Made by a program: the position numbers and the translations under genes. Positions 43,869 through 52,605 of a stretch of 64,000 nucleotides of DNA are shown piece after piece (position 1 is the first letter of the stretch; every line of letters starts with the position of its first letter). The DNA is taken from contig CAYZMS010000001.1 in the NCBI GenBank assembly GCA_964479625.1, positions 1-64,000 of the forward strand, written 5' to 3'. The notes under the pieces were generated by a model. The model saw nothing but the letters and a program-made list of their open reading frames with translations, was not told the DNA's origin and did no database searches. The stretch comes from CAYZMS01 sp964479625 (GTDB taxonomy: Bacteria; Bacteroidota; Bacteroidia; Chitinophagales; Saprospiraceae).

Positions 43869-45149
43869 ATGAAAAACGCGCTGATCAACTTTTTCCATCG
43901 TATAGAGCCAAATAAAGAAAAGCAACCCTTTTTACATACGGCCTATGATGCATTCTTCACCTTTGCCTTCACTCCAAATACTACCACTACCTCAGGGGTG
44001 CACATTCGGGACCGAATGGACCTGAAGCGCCTTATGGTGCATGTGGTGCTTGCACTGCAGTTGTGCTATTTGTTTGGGTCTTACAATATCGGACACCAGC
44101 ATTTCCTTGCTTTAGGCGAGTATCCGGCCTTGTTACAAGGGTTCCACCTGAAGCTGTTTTATGGGCTGGTACAGATCATTCCGATCTTCGTTGTTACCCA
44201 TCTCGTTGGCTTGGGTATTGAATTTTTCTATGCAGCTAAGAAAGGGCATGCGGTTGAAGAGGGGTTCCTTGTTTCCGGTGCCCTGATCCCATTGATCATG
44301 CCGCCTGATATTCCACTTTGGATCCTGGCCCTTTCGGTAGCTTTTGCAGTCATCATTGGTAAGGAAGCCTTTGGAGGCACTGGAATGAATGTTTTCAATA
44401 TTGCGTTGCTGGCCAGGGTGTTCGTATTTTTTGCCTATCCATTGGATATTTCCGGAGATGATGTCTGGGTTTCCGGCTTGGCCTCTATTCAACCCGGTGG
44501 AGCAGTAGACTATAATTGGTTCCATACCGGTGTTTTGAACCCCATGTTTGAAGCCTTTGGCTGGTCCACTTTCGACAGTTCCTTATCAGTGGTGGATGGG
44601 TATACTGGAGCCACCCCCCTGAGCCTTGCTTTTCAAGGAGGATGGGAAAACGTAGCGGCTACCTATACTGAAAGCCAAATGTGGTGGGGAACGATCCCCG
44701 GTTCGATCGGTGAGACCAGCAAACCACTCATTTTATTAGGGGCCCTTTTCCTGATCCTTACCGGAGTTGCCAGTTGGCGAATAATGGTGGGGATGGTTCT
44801 TGGTGGGGTTACGATGACTTTACTTTTGAACGCCTGGGGAGCTACTCCATTTATGAATGTTCCCTGGTATTTCCAGTTCTATATGGGAAGTTTCTTTTTT
44901 GCCATGGCTTTTATGGCAACAGATCCTGTTACTGCTTCTTCTACCAATATCGGTAAGTGGATCTACGGGTTTTTGATCGGATTTATCGGGATGATCGTTC
45001 GGGTACTGAACCCAGCTTATCCGGAAGGCTGGATGCTGGCCATCTTATTTATGAATGTGTTCGCTCCGCTGATCGATCACTATGTATTGCAATCGAATAT
45101 GAAGCGACGGGCCAAATTAGCTGCCAAAACAGCTGCTAGTAATGCGTAA
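43869..45149 (+). CDS. nqrB: Na+-translocating NADH:quinone reductase subunit B
   Basis: A 426-residue integral membrane subunit with about ten helices, carrying covalent FMN and forming much of the sodium path. The N-terminus is cytoplasmic (FFHRIEPN... TTTTSGVHIRDRMDLKRLM). The FMN-attachment threonine is in DGYTGATPLSLA (about 239-250). KEAFGGTGMNVFNIALLARVFVFFAYP (about 166-192) is a conserved quinone- and flavin-side segment, and FFFAMAFMATDPVTASSTNIGKWIYG lies near the end. It sits 95 bp after nqrA. Confidence 0.95.
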   Translation: MKNALINFFHRIEPNKEKQPFLHTAYDAFFTFAFTPNTTTTSGVHIRDRMDLKRLMVHVVLALQLCYLFGSYNIGHQHFLALGEYPALLQGFHLKLFYGLVQIIPIFVVTHLVGLGIEFFYAAKKGHAVEEGFLVSGALIPLIMPPDIPLWILALSVAFAVIIGKEAFGGTGMNVFNIALLARVFVFFAYPLDISGDDVWVSGLASIQPGGAVDYNWFHTGVLNPMFEAFGWSTFDSSLSVVDGYTGATPLSLAFQGGWENVAATYTESQMWWGTIPGSIGETSKPLILLGALFLILTGVASWRIMVGMVLGGVTMTLLLNAWGATPFMNVPWYFQFYMGSFFFAMAFMATDPVTASSTNIGKWIYGFLIGFIGMIVRVLNPAYPEGWMLAILFMNVFAPLIDHYVLQSNMKRRAKLAAKTAASNA

Positions 45150-45209
45150 AGCATTCAAACGATACACCCTTTTGGTTGTTTAATTACAAAAAAGAAAACG
45201 CGAAAAGCT

Positions 45210-45944
45210 GTGGAAAAAAATAGCTATATCATCACCTTCATTCTGATCCTTACGGCCTCTGTTGCCGTTCTGCTTACAGGACTTCGGGAGGTCACCAAGG
45301 AAAAAGCGGCCCTAAATGAAGAGATCTTTAACAAAAGGGCTATTCTTTCTGCCGTGAATGATCACCTGGGGGAAGGCGTAACTGTCGGGACCCTTTCCGA
45401 TGAAGAAGTTGCCCAAATTTTCGAAAATAAGGTCGAACAGCGTGTACTGGATATGGATGGGAATGTCCTGGAAGGCATACAGGCTGATGAGGTCGATATG
45501 GCCAAAGAACGCAAGAAGCCTGAACTAGACCGGAAATTGCCCCTCTATGTTTACGAAAATGAGGAAGAAAAGTATTACATCTTATCGGTCCGTGGTAACG
45601 GACTATGGGATGAGATCTGGGGTAGTATCGCCCTGGAAGATGATTTAAATACCATCACGGGTGTAGCTTTCGATCACAAGGGAGAAACGCCTGGTCTGGG
45701 AGCAGAGATTAAAGACAACCCCGCTTTCCCTGCTCAGTTCAAGGGAAAACAGATTTATGAAGAAGGGGCTTTCGTAGGGATCACTGTTGTTAAAAATGGA
45801 GTGAAAAACCCCAATCACGAGGTGGATGGAATCTCCGGTGCCACCATCACCAGTGATGGAGTCACAGAGATGGTGAAACGGGGCCTGCAATATTACGAGC
45901 CCTACCTGGACCAGTTGAAGCAAAGTTCCATGCTCTTGCAATAA
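45210..45944 (+). CDS. nqrC: Na+-translocating NADH:quinone reductase subunit C
   Basis: A 244-residue subunit with one N-terminal transmembrane helix (SYIITFILILTASVAVLLTGL) and a periplasmic FMN-binding domain. The covalent FMN threonine is in the motif DGISGATITSDGVTEMV (about 210-226). HKGETPGLGAEI (about 151-162) is the conserved flavin-contact loop. The start is a GTG at 45210, and no ATG is available nearby. It shuttles electrons between NqrB and NqrD/E. Confidence 0.95.
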   Translation: MEKNSYIITFILILTASVAVLLTGLREVTKEKAALNEEIFNKRAILSAVNDHLGEGVTVGTLSDEEVAQIFENKVEQRVLDMDGNVLEGIQADEVDMAKERKKPELDRKLPLYVYENEEEKYYILSVRGNGLWDEIWGSIALEDDLNTITGVAFDHKGETPGLGAEIKDNPAFPAQFKGKQIYEEGAFVGITVVKNGVKNPNHEVDGISGATITSDGVTEMVKRGLQYYEPYLDQLKQSSMLLQ

Positions 45945-46038
45945 GGTGCCTACTTTGCAACCTACGATAAAGCACAAAAAAGACCTTTAAATAATAGATA
46001 TCAAGTCCTGGTTTACACAGGTACAAAATACCTTAAAA

Positions 46039-46767
46039 ATGGCCGAAACAAAAGTTCAAGAAACGAGTACGGTAGTTCAGCAAGAACGGGCGCCTCTCTT
46101 TGGTAAGGAAGAACGCCATCTCCTGACAGACCCCTTAAACGATAATAACCCGATCACCGTACAGGTGCTGGGGATTTGTAGTGCGCTGGCGGTCACCTCC
46201 CTGGTCGCGCCCTCTTTGGTGATGGCTGTAGCAGTTGTTTTTGTTACTGCTTTTTCGAGTTTGTTCACCTCCCTGCTTCGGAATTACATTCCCAAGTCTG
46301 TGCGGATGATCGTCCAGTTGGTAATTATTGCCTCCCTCGTTACCGTGGTAGAGTTGACCCTAAAGTACCTGAACTATCCGATCTATAAGCAACTATCTGT
46401 TTATATCGGTTTGATCATTACCAACTGTATAGTGATGGGACGTCTGGAGGCTTTTGCCATGGCTAATAAGCCCTGGAGAGCTCTGCTGGACGGGATCGGA
46501 AATGGATTGGGTTATGGTTTGATCCTGGTCGCAGTGGCCATTCTTCGGGAATTATTCGGTAAAGGTTCCTTGTTTGCTGGTACGGGAGTAGAAATGAAAA
46601 TTATCGGCCCAACAGCTGATTACTGGATCAACACCGATGTTAACCCCTTCTTCGGCTGGTACGTGAATAACAACCTGATGGTATTACCAGCTGCGGCTAT
46701 GTTCATTATCGGTATTTTTATATGGATCCAGCGAAGCTATAACCAGAAGCTGGTAGATGTATCCTAA
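46039..46767 (+). CDS. nqrD: Na+-translocating NADH:quinone reductase subunit D
   Basis: A 242-residue, six-helix membrane subunit. With NqrE it holds the intramembrane Fe-S centre using conserved Cys in QVLGICSALAVTS (about 42-54) and IGLIITNCIVMGRLEAFAM (about 123-141). The first 38 residues are a polar cytoplasmic extension (AETKVQETSTVVQQERAPLF...), longer than in many NqrD proteins. RELFGKGSLFAG and PPAAMF-like C-terminal features fit the RnfA/E-NqrD/E family. Confidence 0.95.
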   Translation: MAETKVQETSTVVQQERAPLFGKEERHLLTDPLNDNNPITVQVLGICSALAVTSLVAPSLVMAVAVVFVTAFSSLFTSLLRNYIPKSVRMIVQLVIIASLVTVVELTLKYLNYPIYKQLSVYIGLIITNCIVMGRLEAFAMANKPWRALLDGIGNGLGYGLILVAVAILRELFGKGSLFAGTGVEMKIIGPTADYWINTDVNPFFGWYVNNNLMVLPAAAMFIIGIFIWIQRSYNQKLVDVS

Positions 46768-46797
46768 TTTGACCATTCCAAAAAAAGCAAAATAGCC

Positions 46798-47409
46798 ATG
46801 GGCGAATTTTTCAATGTATTCATGAAGGCCGCGTTCATCGAGAATCTTGTTCTGGCCTACTTTCTGGGAATGTGCTCCTACCTGGCAGTTTCCAAAACGG
46901 TCAAAACAGCTTTCGGTCTGGGTTTGGCGGTAATCTTTGTATTGGGTATTACCATGCCCATCAATTGGTTGATCAATACCTATCTATTGAGTGAAGCGGG
47001 ATTGTTTGGAATGGATTTAACCTTCTTGCGGTTTATCCTTTTCATTGCCGTGATCGCGAGCATGGTACAATTAGTAGAAATGGTAGTAGAGAAATATTCT
47101 CCCTCCCTCTACAATGCATTGGGTATCTTCTTGCCCTTGATCACTGTAAACTGTGCTATTCTCGGAGGTTCCTTATTTATGGTATCCCGGGAATACAATT
47201 TGTCGAACTCCATTGCTTTTGGCTTGGGAGGTGGCTTTGGTTGGTTCCTGGCGGTGATCGCCATTGCGGCTATCCGGGAACGCATTCGATACTCGAATGT
47301 CCCTCCCGCCCTACGTGGCCTGGGGATGGCGTTTATTATTACCGGCTTGATGGGAATCGCATTTATGAGCCTGATGGGAATTGATCCGGCTGCTTTTGCC
47401 AATAAATAA
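46798..47409 (+). CDS. nqrE: Na+-translocating NADH:quinone reductase subunit E
   Basis: A 203-residue six-helix protein, the partner of NqrD. Cys occur in AYFLGMCSYLAVSK (about 20-33) and LPLITVNCAILGGSLFM (about 113-129), the sites that with NqrD bind the intramembrane iron-sulfur centre. GFGWFLAVIAIAAIRERIRYSNVPPALRGLGMAFIITGLM is the typical C-terminal region. It begins 30 bp after nqrD and continues the operon. Confidence 0.96.
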   Translation: MGEFFNVFMKAAFIENLVLAYFLGMCSYLAVSKTVKTAFGLGLAVIFVLGITMPINWLINTYLLSEAGLFGMDLTFLRFILFIAVIASMVQLVEMVVEKYSPSLYNALGIFLPLITVNCAILGGSLFMVSREYNLSNSIAFGLGGGFGWFLAVIAIAAIRERIRYSNVPPALRGLGMAFIITGLMGIAFMSLMGIDPAAFANK

Positions 47410-47460
47410 AAACGACGTTCAGGGTATAGTTCCTGTTCGAATTTAAAATAAACAATTGTC

Positions 47461-48744
47461 ATGATCATTTTAGCTATCAGCCTACAGACTATCCTAATGG
47501 CCGTTGCTGTTTTTAGCGTGGTCATCTTAGCCCTGTCTTTCATGCTGATCTCCGCCCGCAAGCGCCTGGTGCCTCAGGGCGATGTAAAGATTATCATTAA
47601 TGGAGATAAGGAAAACCCATTGATCGTCCAACCGGGTTCTTCCCTGTTATCCGCTTTGTCTAATAAAAGTGTATTTCTACCCTCTGCCTGCGGAGGTGGT
47701 GGTACCTGCGCCATGTGCGAATGCCATGTGGATGCCGGTGGTGGAGATGTATTACCCACCGAATTAAACCACCTTACGCGCCGGGAAGTTTCGGAAAATA
47801 AGCGTTTGGCCTGTCAGGTGAAAGTTCGGGAAGATATGCAGATCCGTATTCCTGAGGAGATCTTTGGGATCAAAAAGTGGGATTGCGAAGTGGTTTCCAA
47901 TTATAACGTCGCTACCTTCATCAAGGAGTTTGTGGTCAAGTTGCCGGAAGGGGAGCACCTGGAGTTTGAATCCGGAGGATACATTCAGATTGATGTACCC
48001 AAGGTGGAAGTGGCTTTCAAGGATTTTGATATTACTGCTCACCCCCGAATGGGTAAGAAAGATTTCCAGGCCGATTGGGATAAATTCCAGATGTGGGGCC
48101 TGAAAATGAAAAATGACGAGGAACAGTTCCGCGCATATTCTATGGCGAATCACCCCGCAGAAGGGAATATTGTCATGCTGAATATTCGCATTGCTACTCC
48201 CCCGTGGGATCGAAAAGCCAATGCCTGGATGCCGGTTAATCCAGGTGTTTGTTCAAGCTATGTTTTTGCACAAGAACCCGGAGACAAGGTTACCATTTCA
48301 GGTCCCTACGGTGAATTCTTCATCAAACCTACCGACAAGGAAATGATCTACATTGGTGGTGGTGCAGGTATGGCGCCCTTGCGGTCCCATATTTTCCACC
48401 TGTTCCATACTTTAAAAACAGACCGTAAGGTTTCTTACTGGTACGGTGGCCGCTCTGTCAAGGAATTGTTCTACCTGGATGATTTTGCAGATATTGAAAA
48501 GAATTTCCCCAACTTCTCTTTTCATGTTGCCCTTTCCGATCCATTGCCCGAAGACAACTGGGAGGGCCCTACCGGCTTCATTCACCAGGTAGTGTTGGAG
48601 AATTACCTGAAGAGCCATCCAGAACCCGAAGAGTGTGAGTATTATCTTTGCGGTCCACCACTGATGCTATCTGCAGTCCAAAAAATGTTGGACGATCTTG
48701 GAGTGCCTGAAGAAAATATCGCTTTCGATGATTTTGGAAGCTAG
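47461..48744 (+). CDS. nqrF: Na+-translocating NADH:quinone reductase subunit F
   Basis: A 427-residue electron-input subunit. It has one N-terminal transmembrane helix (ILAISLQTILMAVAVFSVVILALSFML) and a [2Fe-2S] ferredoxin domain with CGGGGTCAMCECHV (about 77-90) plus a later Cys (RLACQV, about 119). The ferredoxin-reductase module follows: FAD motif FRAYSMANHP (about 223-232), a Gly-rich NADH-side loop MIYIGGGAGMAPLRSHIFHL (about 296-315) and the C-terminal ECEYYLCGPPLMLSAVQKML (about 395-414). It oxidises NADH in the cytoplasm and starts the electron path through the pump. A strong terminator follows. Confidence 0.96.
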   Translation: MIILAISLQTILMAVAVFSVVILALSFMLISARKRLVPQGDVKIIINGDKENPLIVQPGSSLLSALSNKSVFLPSACGGGGTCAMCECHVDAGGGDVLPTELNHLTRREVSENKRLACQVKVREDMQIRIPEEIFGIKKWDCEVVSNYNVATFIKEFVVKLPEGEHLEFESGGYIQIDVPKVEVAFKDFDITAHPRMGKKDFQADWDKFQMWGLKMKNDEEQFRAYSMANHPAEGNIVMLNIRIATPPWDRKANAWMPVNPGVCSSYVFAQEPGDKVTISGPYGEFFIKPTDKEMIYIGGGAGMAPLRSHIFHLFHTLKTDRKVSYWYGGRSVKELFYLDDFADIEKNFPNFSFHVALSDPLPEDNWEGPTGFIHQVVLENYLKSHPEPEECEYYLCGPPLMLSAVQKMLDDLGVPEENIAFDDFGS

Positions 48745-48762
48745 AAAAATGAAGTAACTATT

Positions 48763-48800
48763 AAAAAGGGTTTTCCGGCCAGGCTGAAAAACCCTTTTTT
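48763..48800 (+). terminator. Terminator of the nqr operon
   Basis: AAAAAGGGTTTT (48763-48774) pairs perfectly with AAAACCCTTTTT (48788-48799), ending in a T run 19 bp after the nqrF stop. Confidence 0.88.
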
Positions 48801-48869
48801 AATTGGTGAATAATGAGGGAATGTTCTGGAAATTTATTTTTTTTAGATTTTCAAGACCCAAGCTGTCCA

Positions 48870-50249
48870 ATGAAAACAACACTTTCCTTCTTTCCATTTA
48901 TTCTTGTAGTGCAGATGCTGCAAGCGCAATCCTATACTTTCTACTGGCAAAACCAGTACGGCAGCCAGGGGGTTTTTTTGACTGGAGCGGTGGTAGCGAG
49001 TAATTCGGATTACTCTTCGGCAATTTACAACCCGGCAGCACTACCGATCGTAGAAGAAAAGGGTGTTTCCCTCTCCTTTCTGGCTGGTGGCCTTAGTAAT
49101 TTAAAGCTGGAGGGTACTTTTTTGGATGAGTCGGATATTGATGACTCGGGTGTTTTTATTCTACCCAAGTTTTTAGCAGTGGGGGATATATTTAAACGGA
49201 CAAACCTCGTTTTTTTAGTTTACCATCGTAGCTTTCCCGCGCTAAGTACTACCATACGGGAGGTGGATGTTGATCCGGAGGATCCATCCCTATTACTAGT
49301 GGAGAATTTTCATTATGATAACGCCTTTAATGAGGTTGTTGCTGGCCTGGCGTATGGTGTCAACATTGCTCCAACCTTTAATGCGGGCGTTTCTGTAATC
49401 TTCCCAAGTCGCTCTCACTCCGGCAGTTTTAATTCCAGAAGTGAAAGGCAGTCTATTACGGACCCGGTAACCCTTATTACGAGTACGGTGACAGATGTCG
49501 AATTTAACATGGTCCACACAGGAGTACAGTTCAAAACGGGCTTACATTGGATGCCCTGGGAGCGGTTAAAGCTTGGGTTTACCGTCACTACTCCCTCTGT
49601 TTTAAGTCTTTTTAATAGCGGCGACTATTCTTATCGATTTGTAAATGCTCCGGACCCTGACAGTCCTATCACCATTGATGAAACCAGTAATATTGACGTA
49701 GAGACCATGGTGAAGTACCCCTGGGCATTCGGAGCCGGGTTTGAATTGAATGGAGATCATTGGAATTTACATTTTTCGACCGAACATTTCACTGCCATAG
49801 ATCCTTATGTTATGCTTCCGGATACAGATGACCCCTATGATGGGCTTTCCCCCGGGTATAACAGGACGCCCCGTGATTTGTCTACTTCGGCAAAAAGTGT
49901 TACCAACTTTGCGGTTGCCGCAACCTATACCATTAACGAAGATCTGCGATTACTTGGGGGGTTCCAAACCGACCAAAATTATTACATACCTTTAGAAGAA
50001 GGCATTGATATTCAACCCATTTCCGGGGACTGGAACAACTATTACCTATCCTTTGGAGTAGACTTCCGCTTAAATCGGAACCGTTTTGCTGTGGGGGCGC
50101 GTTATGGTTTTACTGGAGAACAGGAGGTAAGTACCAATTTCCGCCCACCCTTTGGGGATAGTGGCGGGATGAGTGAGGAAACCAAACCGACCGTCCGGTA
50201 TAGCACTTTGAACTTTGCGGTGACCTATAGCTTTGGCGGAAAAGAATAA
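48870..50249 (+). CDS. FadL/OmpP1-like outer membrane protein
   Basis: A 459-residue barrel protein. The ATG at 48870 opens a signal peptide (MKTTLSFFPFILVVQMLQAQ). The sequence GVFLTGAVVASNSDYSSAIYNPAALP (about 33-58) resembles the OmpP1/FadL N-terminal plug motif, where a Gly-rich stretch leads into YNPA. The remainder alternates beta-strands (FNAGVSVIFPSR, LKLGFTVTTPSVLSLF, LHFSTEHFTAIDPY) and ends in an aromatic strand TLNFAVTYSFGGKE. FadL proteins admit hydrophobic molecules, such as long-chain fatty acids, through the outer membrane. It is followed after 5 bp by a multi-pass membrane protein. Confidence 0.72.
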   Translation: MKTTLSFFPFILVVQMLQAQSYTFYWQNQYGSQGVFLTGAVVASNSDYSSAIYNPAALPIVEEKGVSLSFLAGGLSNLKLEGTFLDESDIDDSGVFILPKFLAVGDIFKRTNLVFLVYHRSFPALSTTIREVDVDPEDPSLLLVENFHYDNAFNEVVAGLAYGVNIAPTFNAGVSVIFPSRSHSGSFNSRSERQSITDPVTLITSTVTDVEFNMVHTGVQFKTGLHWMPWERLKLGFTVTTPSVLSLFNSGDYSYRFVNAPDPDSPITIDETSNIDVETMVKYPWAFGAGFELNGDHWNLHFSTEHFTAIDPYVMLPDTDDPYDGLSPGYNRTPRDLSTSAKSVTNFAVAATYTINEDLRLLGGFQTDQNYYIPLEEGIDIQPISGDWNNYYLSFGVDFRLNRNRFAVGARYGFTGEQEVSTNFRPPFGDSGGMSEETKPTVRYSTLNFAVTYSFGGKE

Positions 50250-50254
50250 AAGCA

Positions 50255-51199
50255 ATGAGTAAGCAACAACTTCTTTTTGCGGGTATTCTTACCATTGCTT
50301 CCATTATTCCCATATTTATAGCTGGTTATTTGGGGAAGATGGTTTTAGGGGCCATTGTGAGTTTGGCTATGATTTTAAACTTCCTGGTATGTGTTTCGCA
50401 CGGTCTTAAAATTGGGAATTTAAGCCTGGTGCTTTTCCCCATTGTGGGGGTAGCAGCGGTAGCTGTTCACAGTACAGGGTCTGTTGGGGTTGTTTTGTTA
50501 TTCCTTGCAGTTCTATGTGGGATGACCATATTCTTTGCTTCCAAGGGGTACATCAATGCCGGGCGTCAACCCTTGTTGTTGGCTATACTGCTTTTATTGG
50601 GACCCGAAATGCCCATGAAGGCATGGCTGCCCTTAGGTGTTTTATTAGCTATAGGAGCAGCCTCCGCCCTTGGGGTTAGTACTTTACTTTTGAAAGGAAG
50701 GGTTCCTTCCCTTCAGATCCCCACTCCCAGGGGATTACGGATTTTTAGCTTTTGGTTGTTGATCTTTTGTTTGGGAGGTGCAGCTTTTGTACATCTGGAG
50801 CACCTGGAATACGGCCAATGGTTTCTCCTCCCTTTGGTCATGGATGCCAATCCATTTCCAGGGGTTTCCCGAATGCGGTTTCGGGAACGACTACTTGGCA
50901 CCATAGCCGGAGCATTATTGGCAATGGTTCTGATCGCCATCCTGCCGGAGGGCGGTCTAATGGAGGTAGCCCTGGTGGTACTTCTGTTCTTTCTTTTTTA
51001 TGTAAGTAATCAGGGCTTTTCGGAAATTATCTTCTTCTTAACTCCACTGGCCATCCTTATTGCGCATTTCAATGCTCCCTATGACTCGCCGACTTTGGCC
51101 TGGATGCGGCTGCTCTACGTGGTCGGAGCCTTTATTATTGGGTTTTTGGTAAGTCTGTTGTACCAGAAACCCCCAAAGGAACTCCGTATTCAACAGTAA
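50255..51199 (+). CDS. FUSC-like multi-pass membrane protein
   Basis: A 314-residue inner-membrane protein with roughly nine to ten hydrophobic helices. RMRFRERLLGTIAGALLAMVLIAILP (about 205-230) resembles the R-x4-GT-x2-G-x2-LG element of aromatic-acid exporters of the FUSC family. Here the family's large cytoplasmic half is missing and the protein is short. It starts 5 bp after the FadL-like gene stop, so the two are co-transcribed. A transport or export role is only inferred. Confidence 0.6.
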   Translation: MSKQQLLFAGILTIASIIPIFIAGYLGKMVLGAIVSLAMILNFLVCVSHGLKIGNLSLVLFPIVGVAAVAVHSTGSVGVVLLFLAVLCGMTIFFASKGYINAGRQPLLLAILLLLGPEMPMKAWLPLGVLLAIGAASALGVSTLLLKGRVPSLQIPTPRGLRIFSFWLLIFCLGGAAFVHLEHLEYGQWFLLPLVMDANPFPGVSRMRFRERLLGTIAGALLAMVLIAILPEGGLMEVALVVLLFFLFYVSNQGFSEIIFFLTPLAILIAHFNAPYDSPTLAWMRLLYVVGAFIIGFLVSLLYQKPPKELRIQQ

Positions 51200-51312
51200 G
51201 GGAAGGGAAAAGGACTTGGGCTATATTAGAGGCTGAAGCTTTTAAGGCGGAGACTATCTCAAGGAGAATGAAGATCCGAGGTAGCCTCCACCTTCGAATG
51301 GGACTCTTTTTA

Positions 51313-51606
51313 CTACTTATTTACGCGTACCGTTTTCGGAGTAATGGTAACAATGCCCGTAATGATACCAATGATCACGTCAACTACCGTATGCTCCGTA
51401 GTGATGGTGTAATCTTCAGCACCCGCTGCCAACTCCTTGCTGTCCACTTCCTTCAAGGGAACCAACCCAAAGAGAATGTACCAGGCGCATTCTTCTACTT
51501 CCTGTCCACCTTGAGCACCTTCACCTACTACATGTTCCATGGTATAGCAAGAGCTCAACATCAGGCTTACCATTAGGAATACCATTGTTTTCTTTAATAG
51601 CTTCAT
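51313..51606 (-). CDS. Bor-like lipoprotein
   Basis: A 97-residue small lipoprotein. The signal ends VSLMLSSC at residue 20. The mature part has the Bor/Iss-like layout: a short linker, CAWYILFGLVPLKEVDSKELAAGAEDYTITTEHTVVDVIIGIITGIVTITPKTVRV, matching the W-[YF]-x-[LF]-FGL ... D ... ending in a hydrophobic G-I-x-T-P strand. Phage lambda Bor is an outer membrane lipoprotein implicated in serum resistance. Similar proteins in environmental Bacteroidota have no assigned role. Confidence 0.6.
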   Translation of the reverse strand: MKLLKKTMVFLMVSLMLSSCYTMEHVVGEGAQGGQEVEECAWYILFGLVPLKEVDSKELAAGAEDYTITTEHTVVDVIIGIITGIVTITPKTVRVNK

Positions 51607-51661
51607 TTATTAGAGGATTTAAGAGGTTATAAACTTGTTCTTCAGATATTACGAATATCCG

Positions 51662-52276
51662 TTATAAACCTTTGATACTTCCGATGGAGGATTCCAATAA
51701 TTTGGCAGTATTTTCCGTGTACATACTTTTGGGGATGAAATAGTCCAGTTGGACTGCTTCTCCACGACCGGTCGGGACAAACAACCGGAATTGAATGGCA
51801 ACTGGTCCCTGAGCAAAGAGTTGAGTCACGGGCAATCCATTAATGGAAAAATTGCTAACCTGAACCTGCTCGCCGTCCTGGAAGGCAATTAACTCCAGGG
51901 ATGCGCGTATGCTATCTAGCCTTTCTGGCGAAAGCTCAGGACAGTACCCAATAGTCAAATTAGCACCTTCATCAGTTGCCTCATAATTCTGTAATAAAGT
52001 GTAAGGATAGTGCAACAGGCTATCCAGGCCAAGCTGAACAAGTTGAAGTGCAGAGTCGGTACTCGGCGACCACTGTTTCGGAGGGCGAACAGAAAAAGAA
52101 AGCGCTCTGCTTTCAAATGGAGCGGCCAGCAATTCCTCCTTTACCTCGAATTGCATATCAGAACTACTGGTCAACGAATTAGAATCCTGACAGCCTGAAC
52201 CAGCCAGGATAAGCCCAAACGCCAGAGAAAGCATCTTTAACGCACCCTTTCGAAAATTGGGAGGCGAACATATCAT
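51662..52276 (-). CDS. Predicted lipoprotein of unknown function
   Basis: A 204-residue protein from the ATG at 52276, or 190 from 52234. The second start gives the tidier signal MLSLAFGLILAGSGC, but the first keeps a basic n-region (NFRKGALK). The Cys after AGSG is a plausible but imperfect lipobox. The mature domain is mixed (FEVKEELLAAPFESRALSFSVRPPKQWSP ... LLHYPYTLLQNYEATDEGANLTIGYCPELSPERLDSI ... FRLFVPTGRGEAVQLDYFIP). I do not recognise the family. Confidence 0.6.
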   Translation of the reverse strand: MICSPPNFRKGALKMLSLAFGLILAGSGCQDSNSLTSSSDMQFEVKEELLAAPFESRALSFSVRPPKQWSPSTDSALQLVQLGLDSLLHYPYTLLQNYEATDEGANLTIGYCPELSPERLDSIRASLELIAFQDGEQVQVSNFSINGLPVTQLFAQGPVAIQFRLFVPTGRGEAVQLDYFIPKSMYTENTAKLLESSIGSIKGL

Positions 52277-52605
52277 AGGATGACCTTTGAATTAAATCGT
52301 TCATTGTTTAAAGAGTACTTCATGTATTTCGCCGGAGCTAATATACTACCAATCAAATTACCTTTCCTTGAAAGGTAAACCCTTTTTTGATTCAAAGGAT
52401 ATTGAGCCTTAAAGTAGAGTGTTTTAAGTTGAACGGGTGCCCCACTTATTGAACCAATTTGGTGGATGGCTAGGCTCCTCCTCCTTGCAGCCCCAATGGA
52501 ATTCAAGGTAAAAAGATTGCTCAATTCCTTTATTTTCAAGGAGAATTAGCAGTACTTTTATCTTAACAAGCGAATAGAGATAAGCCCCGAAAAACCCAAA
52601 AGACC
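52277..52605. other. Intergenic region before the acyl-CoA synthetase gene
   Basis: 329 bp. TACTTTTA at about 52552-52559 is one mismatch from TAnnTTTG and lies about 47 bp upstream of the start at 52606, so it is the likely promoter. A minus-strand frame of 88 codons (52273-52539) overlaps the lipoprotein start by ATGA. It has no recognisable feature, and I do not call it a gene. Confidence 0.4.

Noticed and set aside
52273..52539. 88-codon minus-strand frame overlapping the lipoprotein start by ATGA
   Set aside because: The overlap is suggestive, but the product has no family pattern, no signal and an odd composition, and it covers the likely promoter of the next gene.
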